DNA of 64,000 nucleotides from CAZOVB01 sp964583095 (GTDB lineage: Bacteria > Planctomycetota > Phycisphaerae > SM23-33). The stretch lies in assembly GCA_964583095.1 (NCBI GenBank), contig CAZOVB010000015.1, forward strand, positions 1-64,000. The letters run 5' to 3'. The notes beneath the pieces are model-generated. The model was not told where the DNA came from. It did no database searches and saw nothing but the letters and a program-made list of their open reading frames with translations. Shown in pieces: positions 26,363-35,880 of this stretch. Position numbers and translations under genes: made by a program. The stretch's first letter is position 1; every line of letters starts with the position of its first letter.

Positions 26363-27492
26363 AAGAAAATACGCGAAACATCGCGGTCGGCTTGACGGTC
26401 ATCACGGGACTGCTGATCCTGGCCGGCGTGGTCTTTGCCTTCACGGGCATGGCGGGGTTCCTGGCTACCGGGTACAAGGTCCAGGTGGAGATGGACTCCA
26501 GTCACGGCGTCCGCGAGGGGGACTGGGTGCATCTGAAAGGCATTCGCATCGGCAAGGTTACGGAGGTGAATTTCCGGCAGGGGGATCCCCGCGAGGGAGT
26601 CAGCTATGTCTTGCGGATTGATAATGAGTACCGCCTGCCGGGTACGACGTATCTTTCGGTAAGCACCAAGGGGATTTCCGGCTCGGCGTATCTGAATCTC
26701 AAGACCGACGGCGAGCCGATCGTCGTAGAGGGCAAGACCCCCGAGTATCTTCCCAAGGACGGATCGGTGACGATTCCGGGTAAGGCAGGCAGCGAGAGCC
26801 TGATTCCCGGTGAGGTCCAGGACGCCCTGGAGACGATCGGGACGCTGGGGGAGGAGATCGGCCCGGCGATGAAGGAATTTGCCGCCCTGGCCCGGAACCT
26901 CAACGAGTTGATCGGCGGCAAGGCGGCGACCTCCGATTCGCCCGGACAGGGAGATTCGGAGCAAGGCACGGATCCCGACGGGGCCCAGGAGCAGGAGACA
27001 GAGGCAGGGCTCAAGAAGACCCTGGCCCGGCTGGATCGGGTTCTGGCGGGGATGGAGAACGTCTTTGCCGACGAGGCAAACCAGGAGAACCTGTCCAAAT
27101 CGCTTGCGAACCTGGCCGAGGCGACCGAATCGGCCAGGGGGGCCATGCAGGAAATCCGCAAGGTAGCTGCAAATGTGCAAAAGGTCGTGGACAACGCCGG
27201 GCAGGCAACCGAAGCGGTGGCTGGGGCGGCACGGACCGCAGGAGATCGGATCGACGATCTGTCCGAGAGTCTGCTGACGCAGACCGAGAATCTCTCGCAG
27301 CTTCTCCAGACGCTGCACAAGGCGGCGGTGAAGTTGGAATCCGGTAAGGGTACGGCCGGGAAGATGCTCAACGATGCCGACCTGTTCGACAATCTCGTCG
27401 AGACGACCTCTCAACTGGACAAACTCATCAAGGAGATGCGGGGCCTGGTGAAGACCTGGAAGGAATCCGGCGTGGGAGTGAAGCTCAAGTGA
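26359..27492 (+). CDS. mlaD: MCE-domain lipid-transport protein, MlaD type
   Basis: 377 residues, longer than E. coli MlaD (183). One N-terminal membrane anchor (NIAVGLTVITGLLILAGVVFAFTG) is followed by a single MCE domain (about 38-125: YKVQVEMDSSHGVREGDWVHLKGIRIGKVTEVNF, then TYLSVSTKGISGSAYLNL). The remaining 220 residues are predicted helical and partly coiled (ATESARGAMQEIRKVAANVQKVVDNAG), with an acidic Gln-rich linker near 195-215. This fits a periplasmic lipid-binding ring with a helical tunnel, as in longer MCE proteins. It overlaps mlaF by 4 bases and precedes an RND exporter. Confidence 0.9.
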   Translation: MKENTRNIAVGLTVITGLLILAGVVFAFTGMAGFLATGYKVQVEMDSSHGVREGDWVHLKGIRIGKVTEVNFRQGDPREGVSYVLRIDNEYRLPGTTYLSVSTKGISGSAYLNLKTDGEPIVVEGKTPEYLPKDGSVTIPGKAGSESLIPGEVQDALETIGTLGEEIGPAMKEFAALARNLNELIGGKAATSDSPGQGDSEQGTDPDGAQEQETEAGLKKTLARLDRVLAGMENVFADEANQENLSKSLANLAEATESARGAMQEIRKVAANVQKVVDNAGQATEAVAGAARTAGDRIDDLSESLLTQTENLSQLLQTLHKAAVKLESGKGTAGKMLNDADLFDNLVETTSQLDKLIKEMRGLVKTWKESGVGVKLK

Positions 27493-27556
27493 TGTCCAGC
27501 CCGATTGAAGGTCCGGGTTTTCGAGGCAGGGCCTTGCGCGGGGGCGGCGCGGGTCG

Positions 27557-29821
27557 ATGACGTTTTGCGAGGCGATGGTTCGTTGGCGCTGGGGCGTGCT
27601 GGCCATCTGGATCGGCCTGGCGGGGGGGCTTTGCCTGCTGGTCCCCGCCCCCAAGCGCGGCGATGAACTCCAGAAACAGTTTCTGCCGGAGGGTTCGGAA
27701 TACCTCCGGGCGATCACACTCCTGCAGGAGGCGTTTCCCGGCTCGAGTGGTTTCAGCGAGGCGGTGGTGGTGTTTGAACGCCCGGGGGCAGCGCTGAGAC
27801 AGGAGGACCTCGAAGCGATCAATGCTTTTGCCCGGCGGGTGGCGACCGAGCCGACCGGGCCGATCAAGCAGAAGGATCTGGAGAAGCTCTCGGTTCGCTC
27901 TCCGGCCTCGATCCCGACGCCCCAGGTTCCGATTCTCCAGACGCCGCTGTTTCGCAACCCGCTTCTGAGTCAGGTGACCGATGAGGGGCAGGCGACGATC
28001 GTATCGGTCAACATCCCTTCGAATTACATTACGATCTTCTCTTCCCAGGTGGTGGAGCACGTGCGGGCGACCCTGGTCGATTCGGAGTTTCCCGAGGGGC
28101 TCCGGATGGCGGTGACCGGCTCGGCGGGTTTCGGCCACGGCTACGCGCAGGCGGCAGAGGAATCCAGCCGACGCACCACGTGGGTAACGGTTCTGGCGGT
28201 GGTGGTGATTCTCCTGGTGGTCTACCGGGCGCCGCTGGGTGCGCTGGTTCCGCTCGCGGCGATCAGCATCGCGGCGGTGGTGGTGAGCCAACTGCTGGAA
28301 CTGGTCGAGCACTTCGGGCTCCAGGCGGGCACGGCCGAGAAGATTTTCGTCTTCGTGCTGATGTACGGTGCCGGGATCGATTACTCGTTGCTGCTGATCA
28401 GCCGGTTCCGCGAAGAGATGGGACGGGGCAGAAAGGCCAGGCCGGCCGCCTCGCGAGCCCTGGGTGCGACGCTGGCGCCGATCACCGCCTCTGCCCTGAC
28501 CGACGCGCTGGGGCTGTTGATGCTGGTCTTCGCGCAGTTTTTGATCTTCCGCACGACCGGGCCTGTGGTGGCGATGGCGCTGGTGGTGGCGATGCTGGCA
28601 GCGCTGACGCTGGTTCCCGCCTTGCTGGGGGTCTTCGGGCGTCGGATCACCTGGCCCGGTGAGGCCAAGGCCCGTCAGGGGCATCGCAAGCTCTGGTCGC
28701 GGCTGGCCGAGACGGTGATTCATCGCCCGGGGCGGGTGCTGGTGCTTACCCTGCTGGTCCTGCTGCTGCCGGTGTATAGGGGGCTCAATGTACACTGGGT
28801 TTTCGACAGCCTGGCCGGCTTCAAGCCGAGCTACACCCACAACGTGGGCAATGCATCGGCGGGGATCTTGATGGCCCAACGGCACTGGCCGGTGGGCGAA
28901 GTCGCCCCGACCGCGCTGCTGGTGCATTCGCCCCGGCCTCTGGGGCTCATCCAGTGGAGCGGCGTGAGCCGCAAGCTCCTGGACACCCTCAAGGACACCG
29001 AGGGAGTCGCGAACGTCCGAAGCTACAATCAGCCGCTGGGGCGGAATGTCAGCCCCTGGGCCAATGCGCTGCTCCAGACGGCCGGGGGGGCAATGGTCAC
29101 GGACCATTACATCTCCGCCGACCGACGGACCGCCCGGCTGGAGGTGATACTCGAAGCCGAGCCGATGACCGCCGAGGCGATGGCCACAGTCGAACGGATC
29201 AAGTCCCGCCTTGGGCCTCTCATGCAGGAGGCCTCCGAGGCGTTGGAGGCCGACATCGAGGTATTGGCTGCGGGCACGACGGCCGAGACGCTGAGCATTC
29301 GCGACACGACCCGAAGCGACGCCCGGCTGGTCGCGGGCCTTGCCCTGGGAGTGATCTTCCTGACGGTGCTGATTCTCCTGGGTGATCCGATCCTGGCCGG
29401 TTTCATGATCGCCTCGACGGTCCTGAGCTACCTCTCGACGCTGGGGATCTGCTCCTGGGTGCTGGTGGACATCCTCGGCGCGGGGGGCCTGGACTGGAAG
29501 ACCGAGATCCTGCTGTTCGTTGTGATGGTGGCGGTGGGGGTGGACTACAACATCTTCCTTGCTTCGCGGATGCGACAGGAAGCCCGGACGAACCTGCCCA
29601 AACGGGCGGTGAAACTGGCGATGATTCACACCGGGCCGGTCATTTCCTCTTGTGGGCTGATCATGGCGGCCTCGCTGGGCAGCCTGATGGTGGGCGAACT
29701 GACGCTGCTGAACCAGTTGGGCTTTGCTTTGGCCACGGGGATGCTCATGGATACGTTCGTGATCCGGCCGCTGCTGCTGCCCTCCTTTGCCGTACTGACA
29801 CGTCGTATTGGACGCCGCTGA
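27557..29821 (+). CDS. RND/MmpL-family exporter
   Basis: 754 residues, the size of MmpL or HpnN-like lipid exporters rather than tripartite AcrB pumps (over 1000). A first membrane helix (WGVLAIWIGLAGGLCLLVPAP) leads a large periplasmic loop, then five helices, the second loop (about 405-590) and five more. The proton-relay motifs GAGIDYSLLLISRFREE and VGVDYNIFLASRMRQE, one per half, are typical of MMPL proteins. Its position 64 bases after the MCE gene suggests a shared role in lipid or hydrophobic compound export. No clear Shine-Dalgarno precedes the ATG. It is convergent with the opp operon, the stops being 16 bases apart. Confidence 0.9.
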   Translation: MTFCEAMVRWRWGVLAIWIGLAGGLCLLVPAPKRGDELQKQFLPEGSEYLRAITLLQEAFPGSSGFSEAVVVFERPGAALRQEDLEAINAFARRVATEPTGPIKQKDLEKLSVRSPASIPTPQVPILQTPLFRNPLLSQVTDEGQATIVSVNIPSNYITIFSSQVVEHVRATLVDSEFPEGLRMAVTGSAGFGHGYAQAAEESSRRTTWVTVLAVVVILLVVYRAPLGALVPLAAISIAAVVVSQLLELVEHFGLQAGTAEKIFVFVLMYGAGIDYSLLLISRFREEMGRGRKARPAASRALGATLAPITASALTDALGLLMLVFAQFLIFRTTGPVVAMALVVAMLAALTLVPALLGVFGRRITWPGEAKARQGHRKLWSRLAETVIHRPGRVLVLTLLVLLLPVYRGLNVHWVFDSLAGFKPSYTHNVGNASAGILMAQRHWPVGEVAPTALLVHSPRPLGLIQWSGVSRKLLDTLKDTEGVANVRSYNQPLGRNVSPWANALLQTAGGAMVTDHYISADRRTARLEVILEAEPMTAEAMATVERIKSRLGPLMQEASEALEADIEVLAAGTTAETLSIRDTTRSDARLVAGLALGVIFLTVLILLGDPILAGFMIASTVLSYLSTLGICSWVLVDILGAGGLDWKTEILLFVVMVAVGVDYNIFLASRMRQEARTNLPKRAVKLAMIHTGPVISSCGLIMAASLGSLMVGELTLLNQLGFALATGMLMDTFVIRPLLLPSFAVLTRRIGRR

Positions 29822-29837
29822 GGCGGTGGCGACCGGT

Positions 29838-30962
29838 TTACGATCCTCCGGCCGAGGCCTTCGACCCCCTGTCCGAGCCCTGCCTCAGCAGGCAGGCGTG
29901 GCAATGGTCCGAGCCGTGGACCGGTTCGAGTTGGGGGACTTCCTTTGTGCATCGGCCCACCACACGGACGGGCTGCCCCTGGGAGAGGATGACGGCGGTC
30001 TGGCTGTCGGGCAACTGGGCAGCTTTCTCGCGTGTAAGCGGGCATCGCGGGTGGAACGTGCAGCCGGTGGGAGGATTGATCGGCGAGGGAATTTCCCCGG
30101 GAAGCTGGACGCGCGTTTTCTCGCGGGCAGGAATCGGCTGGGGCACGGCCGAGAGAAGTGCCTGCGTGTAGGGGTGCTGCGGGTTGCGGTAGAGCTCTTG
30201 GCGAGGGGCGGTTTCCACAACGCGCCCGAGGTACATCACCGCGACTTCGTGGGCGAAGTGTTCCACCACGGCCAGGTTGTGGGCGATGAACAGGAAGCTC
30301 AGGCCCATGTCTTTTTGAAGATCGGCCAGGAGGTTGAGCACCTGTGCCTGGATGGAGACATCCAGGGCGCTGACGGGCTCATCGCAGACGATGAAGTCCG
30401 GTTCGACGGCCAGGGCGCGGGCGATACCGATGCGCTGGCGCTGTCCGCCGGAAAACTCATGCGGGTACCGGTTGATGTAGCGGGCCGAAAGCCCGACGCG
30501 TTCGAGCAGTTGCTCGACGCGTTTGCGACGCGCCCTGCCGCTGAGCAGGCCATGGGCGCTGATCGGTTCGGAGACGATCGAGCCGACCGTCATCCTCGGG
30601 TTCAGTGAGCCGACCGGGTCCTGGAAGATCACCTGCATCTGGCGGCGGAGGCGTTTGACTTCGCTGCGCCCGGCGGTCAGAACGTCCCTGCCCTTGTAGG
30701 TGACGCTCCCTGCTGTGGCGGGGATCAGCCGCAGGATGGTTCGGCCCACGGTGGTCTTGCCCGAGCCGCTTTCGCCGACCAGGCCGAGCGTCTTGCCCTT
30801 CTTGATTCTCAAGTCCACGCCGTCGACGGCATGGACGTAGCGTTTTTTGCCCAGAAAGCCCCGGCGGACGGGGAACCAGGTCTTGAGGCCCTCGACGGTA
30901 AGGATATTGCCGTTTTCGGAGGTTTTTGGCGGCGTTGCGGTGGACACGTCAAACACTCCCAT
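29838..30962 (-). CDS. oppF: Oligopeptide/dipeptide ABC transporter ATPase (F subunit)
   Basis: 374 residues, longer than the usual 320-340. Walker A GESGSGKT, Q-loop VIFQDPVGSLNPRMTV, signature FSGGQRQRIGIARA, Walker B FIVCDEPVSALDVSIQAQ and the C-terminal oligo_HPY zinc-type motif GCTFHPRCPLTREK are all present. The last 50 residues (VGRCTKEVPQLEPVHGSDHCHACLLRQGS) extend beyond the family and are Cys/His-rich. It couples ATP hydrolysis to peptide uptake through OppB/C together with OppD, whose gene overlaps its start by 14 bases. It is the last gene of the operon. Confidence 0.93.
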   Translation of the reverse strand: MGVFDVSTATPPKTSENGNILTVEGLKTWFPVRRGFLGKKRYVHAVDGVDLRIKKGKTLGLVGESGSGKTTVGRTILRLIPATAGSVTYKGRDVLTAGRSEVKRLRRQMQVIFQDPVGSLNPRMTVGSIVSEPISAHGLLSGRARRKRVEQLLERVGLSARYINRYPHEFSGGQRQRIGIARALAVEPDFIVCDEPVSALDVSIQAQVLNLLADLQKDMGLSFLFIAHNLAVVEHFAHEVAVMYLGRVVETAPRQELYRNPQHPYTQALLSAVPQPIPAREKTRVQLPGEIPSPINPPTGCTFHPRCPLTREKAAQLPDSQTAVILSQGQPVRVVGRCTKEVPQLEPVHGSDHCHACLLRQGSDRGSKASAGGS

Positions 30963-32007
30963 CAGAGGAGGCCGGCTGGGTTTCGAACATGGCCTGGCTG
31001 GGGTCGGTCGCCTCGGCCGACTCGTATCCGGCGCACTGCCAACAGGCGACCCAGTGGTTGGGCTGGACCTCGCGGAGCTCCGGCTCCTGGGTTTGGCACC
31101 GTTTGAGGTCTCGGCCTATGGGGCAGCGGGGGTGGAACTTGCAGCCGGTGGGGAACGAGAGCGGGTTGGGCACATTGCCCGGGATGGTCTCGAGCCGATC
31201 GTGGGTCTGGCCCAGTCGCGGCAGGGATTTGAAGAGCCCCTGCGTGTACGGGTGGAGGGGGTTGTCGAAAAGTGTCTGGACGTCGGTGAACTCGGCCAGC
31301 TTGGAGGCGTACATCACGGCCACGACGTGTGCGGTCTCGGCCACGACGGCCAGGTCGTGGGTGATCAGCAGTGTCGAGAGGCCCGTTTCATCCTGGAGCT
31401 GGTTGAGCAGGTCGAGGATCTGTGCCTGGATGGTCACGTCCAGGGCGGTGGTGGGTTCATCGGCGATCAGCAGTTGGGGCGAGCAGGACAGGGCCATCGC
31501 GATCATCACGCGCTGGCGCATACCGCCCGACATCTGGTGGGGGTACTCGTCGAAGCGCTGGGTGGGATCGGGAATGCCGACCTGTCCGAGAAGTTCGATC
31601 GCCTGGTCGCGTGCCTCTCCGGCAGAGACCTTTTTGTGGAGTCGAATCGCCTCGACGATCTGGCTGCCGCAGGTGAAGACGGGGTTGAGCGAACTCATCG
31701 GCTCCTGGAAGATCATGGAGATCTTTCCGCCGCGGATGCGACGCATTTCCTTTTCCCGCAGCGAGGTGAGTTCCTGGTTGTGGAGCTTGATGGAGCCCGA
31801 GACGATCCGACCCGGGGGCATGGGGATCAGCTTGAGGATGCTGAAGGCGGTGACGCTCTTGCCGCAGCCGCTCTCGCCGACCAGCGCGAACGTCTCTCGC
31901 GGGCGGATGCGGAAGCTCACGCCATCGACCGCCCGGACGAGGCCGTCGGGCGTCTGGAAATACGTCCGCAGGTCGCGGACTCTCAGCAGGGGGCTGTTCT
32001 GGTTCAT
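30949..32007 (-). CDS. oppD: Oligopeptide/dipeptide ABC transporter ATPase (D subunit)
   Basis: 352 residues. Walker A GESGCGKS, Q-loop MIFQEPMSSLNPVFTCG, signature MSGGMRQRVMIAMAL, Walker B LLIADEPTTALDVTIQAQ and the oligo_HPY motif GCKFHPRCPIGRDLKRC are visible. The C-terminus carries further cysteines (HWVACWQCAGYESAE). It forms the ATPase heterodimer with OppF. It overlaps oppC by 4 bases (ATGA) and oppF by 14, so translation is coupled. Confidence 0.94.
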   Translation of the reverse strand: MNQNSPLLRVRDLRTYFQTPDGLVRAVDGVSFRIRPRETFALVGESGCGKSVTAFSILKLIPMPPGRIVSGSIKLHNQELTSLREKEMRRIRGGKISMIFQEPMSSLNPVFTCGSQIVEAIRLHKKVSAGEARDQAIELLGQVGIPDPTQRFDEYPHQMSGGMRQRVMIAMALSCSPQLLIADEPTTALDVTIQAQILDLLNQLQDETGLSTLLITHDLAVVAETAHVVAVMYASKLAEFTDVQTLFDNPLHPYTQGLFKSLPRLGQTHDRLETIPGNVPNPLSFPTGCKFHPRCPIGRDLKRCQTQEPELREVQPNHWVACWQCAGYESAEATDPSQAMFETQPASSDGSV

Positions 32008-32942
32008 TCGTTACGCAACCTCGGGTCCAGGGCATCTCGCAGACGATCGCCGAAGAGGTTCCAGGCCAGGATGAGGATGAACATCGCGACCGTCGCGGCG
32101 GTGACTTCCCACCATCTACCGACGATGAGATCCATCTTGGCTTCCGAAATCATCTTGCCCCAACTGGGCAGATCTTCAACGCCGATTCCCAGGAAGCTCA
32201 AGAAGACTTCTGCAGAGATCGCTCCCACGAAACCCAGCGAGAAATTGATGATCCCGATATGGGCTACGTTGGGCATTATGTGACGCAGGAGCGTGGAGAA
32301 ACCGCGGCGCCCGGAAGCTCTGGCAGCCAAGACATAGTCCAGTTCGCGGAGTTTCATGGTTTCGGCGCGAACGAGCCTGCATGTTCCGATCCAGCTCGTC
32401 AGGGCCAGGGCGATTACGATCGATGGCAGTCCTGCAAGTTCGAATTCACTACCCGTTCCTTCAAAGAAGGTCACTTCCTGGAAAGCGAACTTCAATGCGA
32501 TAACCCGGATGACGCCGGGTATGCAGACCAGAGTGGTGTAGACCCAGACGATGAAGTCATCCAGGAAACGACCGTAGTAGCCGGCAATGGCTCCGAGGAT
32601 CATGCCGATGGGCACGGCCACGATGTTGGCGAAGAAGCCGACCTGCATGGAGACGCTGGCACCGATGATGGTTTTCCAGGCGACGCTTCTACCCAAGGCA
32701 TCGGTACCCAGCCAGTATCCCCAACTTGGGCCCTCATTGAGCCGGTCGTAGTCGTAGCTTTCTTCCCAGGCTTGGTGTGTGAAGGCTCCGATGAAGGCGA
32801 AGACGGCGAAGATGAAGATGATGACGGCGCAGCCGATCGCGACCTTGTCGCGGCGCATACGCCGCAGGGCTTCGCCCCATAGGCTGCGTCCGCTGTGGGC
32901 CTGAAGATCCGTTCCGGCCGAGGGTTGTGTAATTTCAGTCAA
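32004..32942 (-). CDS. oppC: Oligopeptide ABC transporter permease (C subunit), TTG start
   Basis: 312 residues. The start is a TTG at 32942 with a strong AGGAG 7-8 bases upstream; no ATG lies nearby. An N-terminal OppC-type segment (LWGEALRRMRRDKVAIGCAVIIFIFAVFAFIGAF) is followed by WLGTDALGRSVAWKTIIGASVSMQVGFF and the permease core. The EAA loop reads ELDYVLAARASGRRGFSTLLRHIMPN, and about six membrane segments are visible. It forms the inner-membrane channel with OppB. It begins 11 bases after oppB. Confidence 0.93.
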   Translation of the reverse strand: MTEITQPSAGTDLQAHSGRSLWGEALRRMRRDKVAIGCAVIIFIFAVFAFIGAFTHQAWEESYDYDRLNEGPSWGYWLGTDALGRSVAWKTIIGASVSMQVGFFANIVAVPIGMILGAIAGYYGRFLDDFIVWVYTTLVCIPGVIRVIALKFAFQEVTFFEGTGSEFELAGLPSIVIALALTSWIGTCRLVRAETMKLRELDYVLAARASGRRGFSTLLRHIMPNVAHIGIINFSLGFVGAISAEVFLSFLGIGVEDLPSWGKMISEAKMDLIVGRWWEVTAATVAMFILILAWNLFGDRLRDALDPRLRNE

Positions 32943-32952
32943 TGTTCGACTC

Positions 32953-33912
32953 CTATTTCAGCCGGATGCGGGGGTCGAAGAGGGCATAGAGCACATCCGT
33001 AATGAGCAGGCCCAGTACGTAGATGACGGCCAGCAGGAAGACCAGCCCACTGAGAATCGGTACGTCGCGGTCTTCGATGCTGGAGATCATCAGGTCGCCC
33101 AGTCCCGGGATGCCGAAGAACTGCTCCAGCAGCAGCGAGCCGAGGATCAGGAAAGGGATCGACAGGACCAGCGAGGTCAGGATCGGCAGCATGCAGTTTT
33201 TCAGGACGTGTTTGCCCAGGATGCTCGGAAGCGCCACACCCTTGGCCCGGGCGGTTCGGACGTAGTCCTGCCCCACCTGGTCGAGGATGACCGTGCGGTA
33301 GAAGCGGACGCTGGCGCCCAGACCTGCGACCACGCCGATCAGGACAGGCAGGTAGATATTGTACCAATGGCCCATACCGAAGGCATGTTCCGGACTGACT
33401 CTGAACATCGCCATCTGCCCGAAGAGGATGTAGGCCAGGAAGGGGATGCACATGCCCAGCACGGCCAGGAAGACTCCGACATGGTCGATCCACGTTCCCC
33501 GCCAGTAGGCGACGATGGCGCTGATTATCAGCCCGAGCATCCAGCCGATGGCCAACTGTGGAATGGTCAGGGCCAGGCTGTATTTGGCCCGCTCCTGGAT
33601 GATATCGATCAGGGACTTGTCGCTCCACCGCATCGAGTAGCCCTGAAAGGTGAGGCTTTCGAGGAAGTGGTGGAAGAACTGGGAGTCGTAGAATTCGGCG
33701 GTGAAGGGATTGTTGTTGCCGACATAAAGAGGTTTGTCCAACCCGTGGAGCCTCTTGAAATCTTCCAGGGCCTGTCTTCCCTGCCGCTGCACGTTTACAT
33801 GGTGACGTGCCACGTCAGCGGTGGTTCCCTGGAAGAGAACAAAAGTCAGAAGCATTACTCCGAAGACCGTGAAAACGGCCTGAACCAGTCGTCGCAAGAT
33901 ATAGGGAAGCAT
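32953..33912 (-). CDS. oppB: Oligopeptide ABC transporter permease (B subunit)
   Basis: 319 residues starting MLPYILRRLVQAVFTVFGVMLLTFVLFQ, the standard OppB/DppB opening. A periplasmic segment with QALEDFKRLHGLDKPLYV is followed by five more membrane helices and the EAA loop DYVRTARAKGVALPSILGKHVLKN. The C-terminus GLLITDVLYALFDPRIRLK is typical. It pairs with OppC as the transmembrane pore and follows oppA after 3 bases. Confidence 0.94.
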   Translation of the reverse strand: MLPYILRRLVQAVFTVFGVMLLTFVLFQGTTADVARHHVNVQRQGRQALEDFKRLHGLDKPLYVGNNNPFTAEFYDSQFFHHFLESLTFQGYSMRWSDKSLIDIIQERAKYSLALTIPQLAIGWMLGLIISAIVAYWRGTWIDHVGVFLAVLGMCIPFLAYILFGQMAMFRVSPEHAFGMGHWYNIYLPVLIGVVAGLGASVRFYRTVILDQVGQDYVRTARAKGVALPSILGKHVLKNCMLPILTSLVLSIPFLILGSLLLEQFFGIPGLGDLMISSIEDRDVPILSGLVFLLAVIYVLGLLITDVLYALFDPRIRLK

Positions 33913-33915
33913 GCG

Positions 33916-35880
33916 TCAGTGCGTCCTTCCGCCGAGGCGCTTTCGCAGGTCGTTATCGATTTTCCGGAACCGGGTATAGCCGTAGCCGACCGGGTGAGGC
34001 TTGATATTCTTTATCCATTCATAATAAAGAATATAGGTGACATCTTCGGCCAGGAGAAGTGCGGGAACATCTTCGCAAAGCTTGCGGTTCATCTTTACGT
34101 AAAGCTCCATTCGCTCCGGACTGTCGGGCATGGTTCGGGCCTGTTCATACCACTGGTCGAACTGGGGGTCGCTGTAGTTGGCATTGTTGGTTCCGGTCTT
34201 GATGTTGGGCCCGTAGAACAACTGCATGAAGTTCTCGGCGTCGGGATAGTCGGCATGCCAGCCCATCATGTACATCTGGGCCGCCTTGTTGTCCACCTTC
34301 TTCTGCAGGGTATCCCAGTCATTGAAGTTGGTCTTGAGTTCCAGGTCGACTTTCTTGAACTGCTGCTTGAAGAAGTCCGCTATAGTCACGCTTCTGCCCC
34401 CGCTGCCCATTTCGAGCTCGATGGGGGGGATGCGCCCGTCGGAAGTCAACTGCCCGGCCTGGGCCAACTCCTTGCGGGCGTCTTCGAGTTTCTTTTTGGC
34501 CCGGGCCAGGAGTTCCCGGCGGTTCTCGTCGGTCTGTTTGATATAGTAAGGTCCGGGCCCGGCGATCGGGTGGGAGGGGAAGTTGGAGGGAACGTAGTTC
34601 ACCGCGCGTTGTCCCCGCCCGTTGTAGAGAACGCGAATGTAGTTCTCCACGTCAAAGGCCAGGCAGATGGCCTGTCGCAGTGACTTGCTGGCGCCCAGGA
34701 CGGGGTCCTCCATGTTGAAGACCGCCCAGAAGATCGTGGGGCGCGTGTAGGTCTGCATTTCGATGTTCTGGTCTTCCCAGCTTTTGGAAAGTTCCTTGCC
34801 CGGGGTAACGACAAAGTCGAACGTTTCCTTGGGAATCCCGGTAATGTCCTTTCGCTTCGAGAGGAACATCATCCACCCCGGGTAAGACTGCTTGGTGTAC
34901 TTGAACTTCAGCACGTCGATGAAGGGAACGCGTTTTCCAGCGTCGTCCAGCAACCCCAGGGCCCGGTCTCCCGGGTAGTCCCCATGGGCCGGTTCGCCCT
35001 CGGTGGGATACCGCTCCAGGCGGAAATCCGGATTTCGCACGAACATCATCATGTTCTTGGCCTGCCAGGTATCCAGGAGATACGGCCCGGTTCCCACAAC
35101 CATTTCCGGTTTGCGAAGCTCGGTCAGGACCGGTTCCTGGTCCACCAGGTAGGTGTCAACGACCTCTCGCGCGATGGGGGCATAGCTGTTCATCGCCAAG
35201 ACCATCTGGAACTGCGGGTAAGGCTCTTTGAGCTTGATCACCAGCGTATGGTTGTCCGGGGCCTGCAGGCCGGAAACCTCCAGATCGTATCGGGAAAAAT
35301 CCTCTTTCTCGTATTCCTCGGTCTTCTTCCGGTATTCGTCGAGACCTTCGATGCGGTGTCGGATCAGTGACCAGGATAATTGGGATGGAATATTCGCATC
35401 GGCGATACGTTTGAAAGCCAGGATGAAATCCTGGGCGCGAATTGGACGTGTCTTGGGACGTCCATTTTCCATTCCGAAACAGCGATTACGCTGGAACAGG
35501 ACGTCTTTGCGGATCTTGAACGTGTAGGTGAGGCGATCTTCGCTGACCTGGGGCAACTCCGCGGCCAGTTGAGGGACCAGCGTTTCGGTCGAAGCGGGAC
35601 GTTTGAGGAAATGGTACTGCAGAAGAGACTCGTAACATTTGCTCATCATCGACGCACCGGCAACATCTCCGATGACGGCCGGGTCGATCGACTTGATTTC
35701 CGCCCCGTATGTATCGAAGAGGATGATCGGATCATCCTTATAGATCGGCTGGTCGTTTTCGTCCCAACCGACCACGATCCGGTCGACATCGAAGCGTTCC
35801 GCTTCCCCCCGCAACAGCAGATAGGGGGACAACACCATGCCTGCCACGATCAGCAGTGCTGCTGGGTAGAACCATTTCAT
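33916..35880 (-). CDS. oppA: Oligopeptide-binding extracellular protein (SBP family 5)
   Basis: 654 residues, larger than E. coli OppA (543). An N-terminal hydrophobic anchor (WFYPAALLIVAGMVLSPYLLL) without lipobox is followed by the family 5 fold: SMMSKCYESLLQYHFLKRP, LPQVSEDRLTYTFKIRKDVLFQ, IRAQDFILAFKRIAD, VVGTGPYLLDTW, SLRQAICLAFDVENYIRVLYNG and AQMYMMGWHADYPDAENFMQLFYGPN. That last stretch is the hallmark C-lobe segment. It delivers peptides or another bulky ligand to OppBCDF. It is first in its operon, behind the promoter at 35923-35951 and with AGGAG before the ATG. Confidence 0.94.
   Translation of the reverse strand: MKWFYPAALLIVAGMVLSPYLLLRGEAERFDVDRIVVGWDENDQPIYKDDPIILFDTYGAEIKSIDPAVIGDVAGASMMSKCYESLLQYHFLKRPASTETLVPQLAAELPQVSEDRLTYTFKIRKDVLFQRNRCFGMENGRPKTRPIRAQDFILAFKRIADANIPSQLSWSLIRHRIEGLDEYRKKTEEYEKEDFSRYDLEVSGLQAPDNHTLVIKLKEPYPQFQMVLAMNSYAPIAREVVDTYLVDQEPVLTELRKPEMVVGTGPYLLDTWQAKNMMMFVRNPDFRLERYPTEGEPAHGDYPGDRALGLLDDAGKRVPFIDVLKFKYTKQSYPGWMMFLSKRKDITGIPKETFDFVVTPGKELSKSWEDQNIEMQTYTRPTIFWAVFNMEDPVLGASKSLRQAICLAFDVENYIRVLYNGRGQRAVNYVPSNFPSHPIAGPGPYYIKQTDENRRELLARAKKKLEDARKELAQAGQLTSDGRIPPIELEMGSGGRSVTIADFFKQQFKKVDLELKTNFNDWDTLQKKVDNKAAQMYMMGWHADYPDAENFMQLFYGPNIKTGTNNANYSDPQFDQWYEQARTMPDSPERMELYVKMNRKLCEDVPALLLAEDVTYILYYEWIKNIKPHPVGYGYTRFRKIDNDLRKRLGGRTH

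Noticed and set aside
27485..29629. 714-codon open frame on the minus strand
   Set aside because: Antisense of the RND exporter; the product is a His/Arg/Gln-rich low-complexity string.
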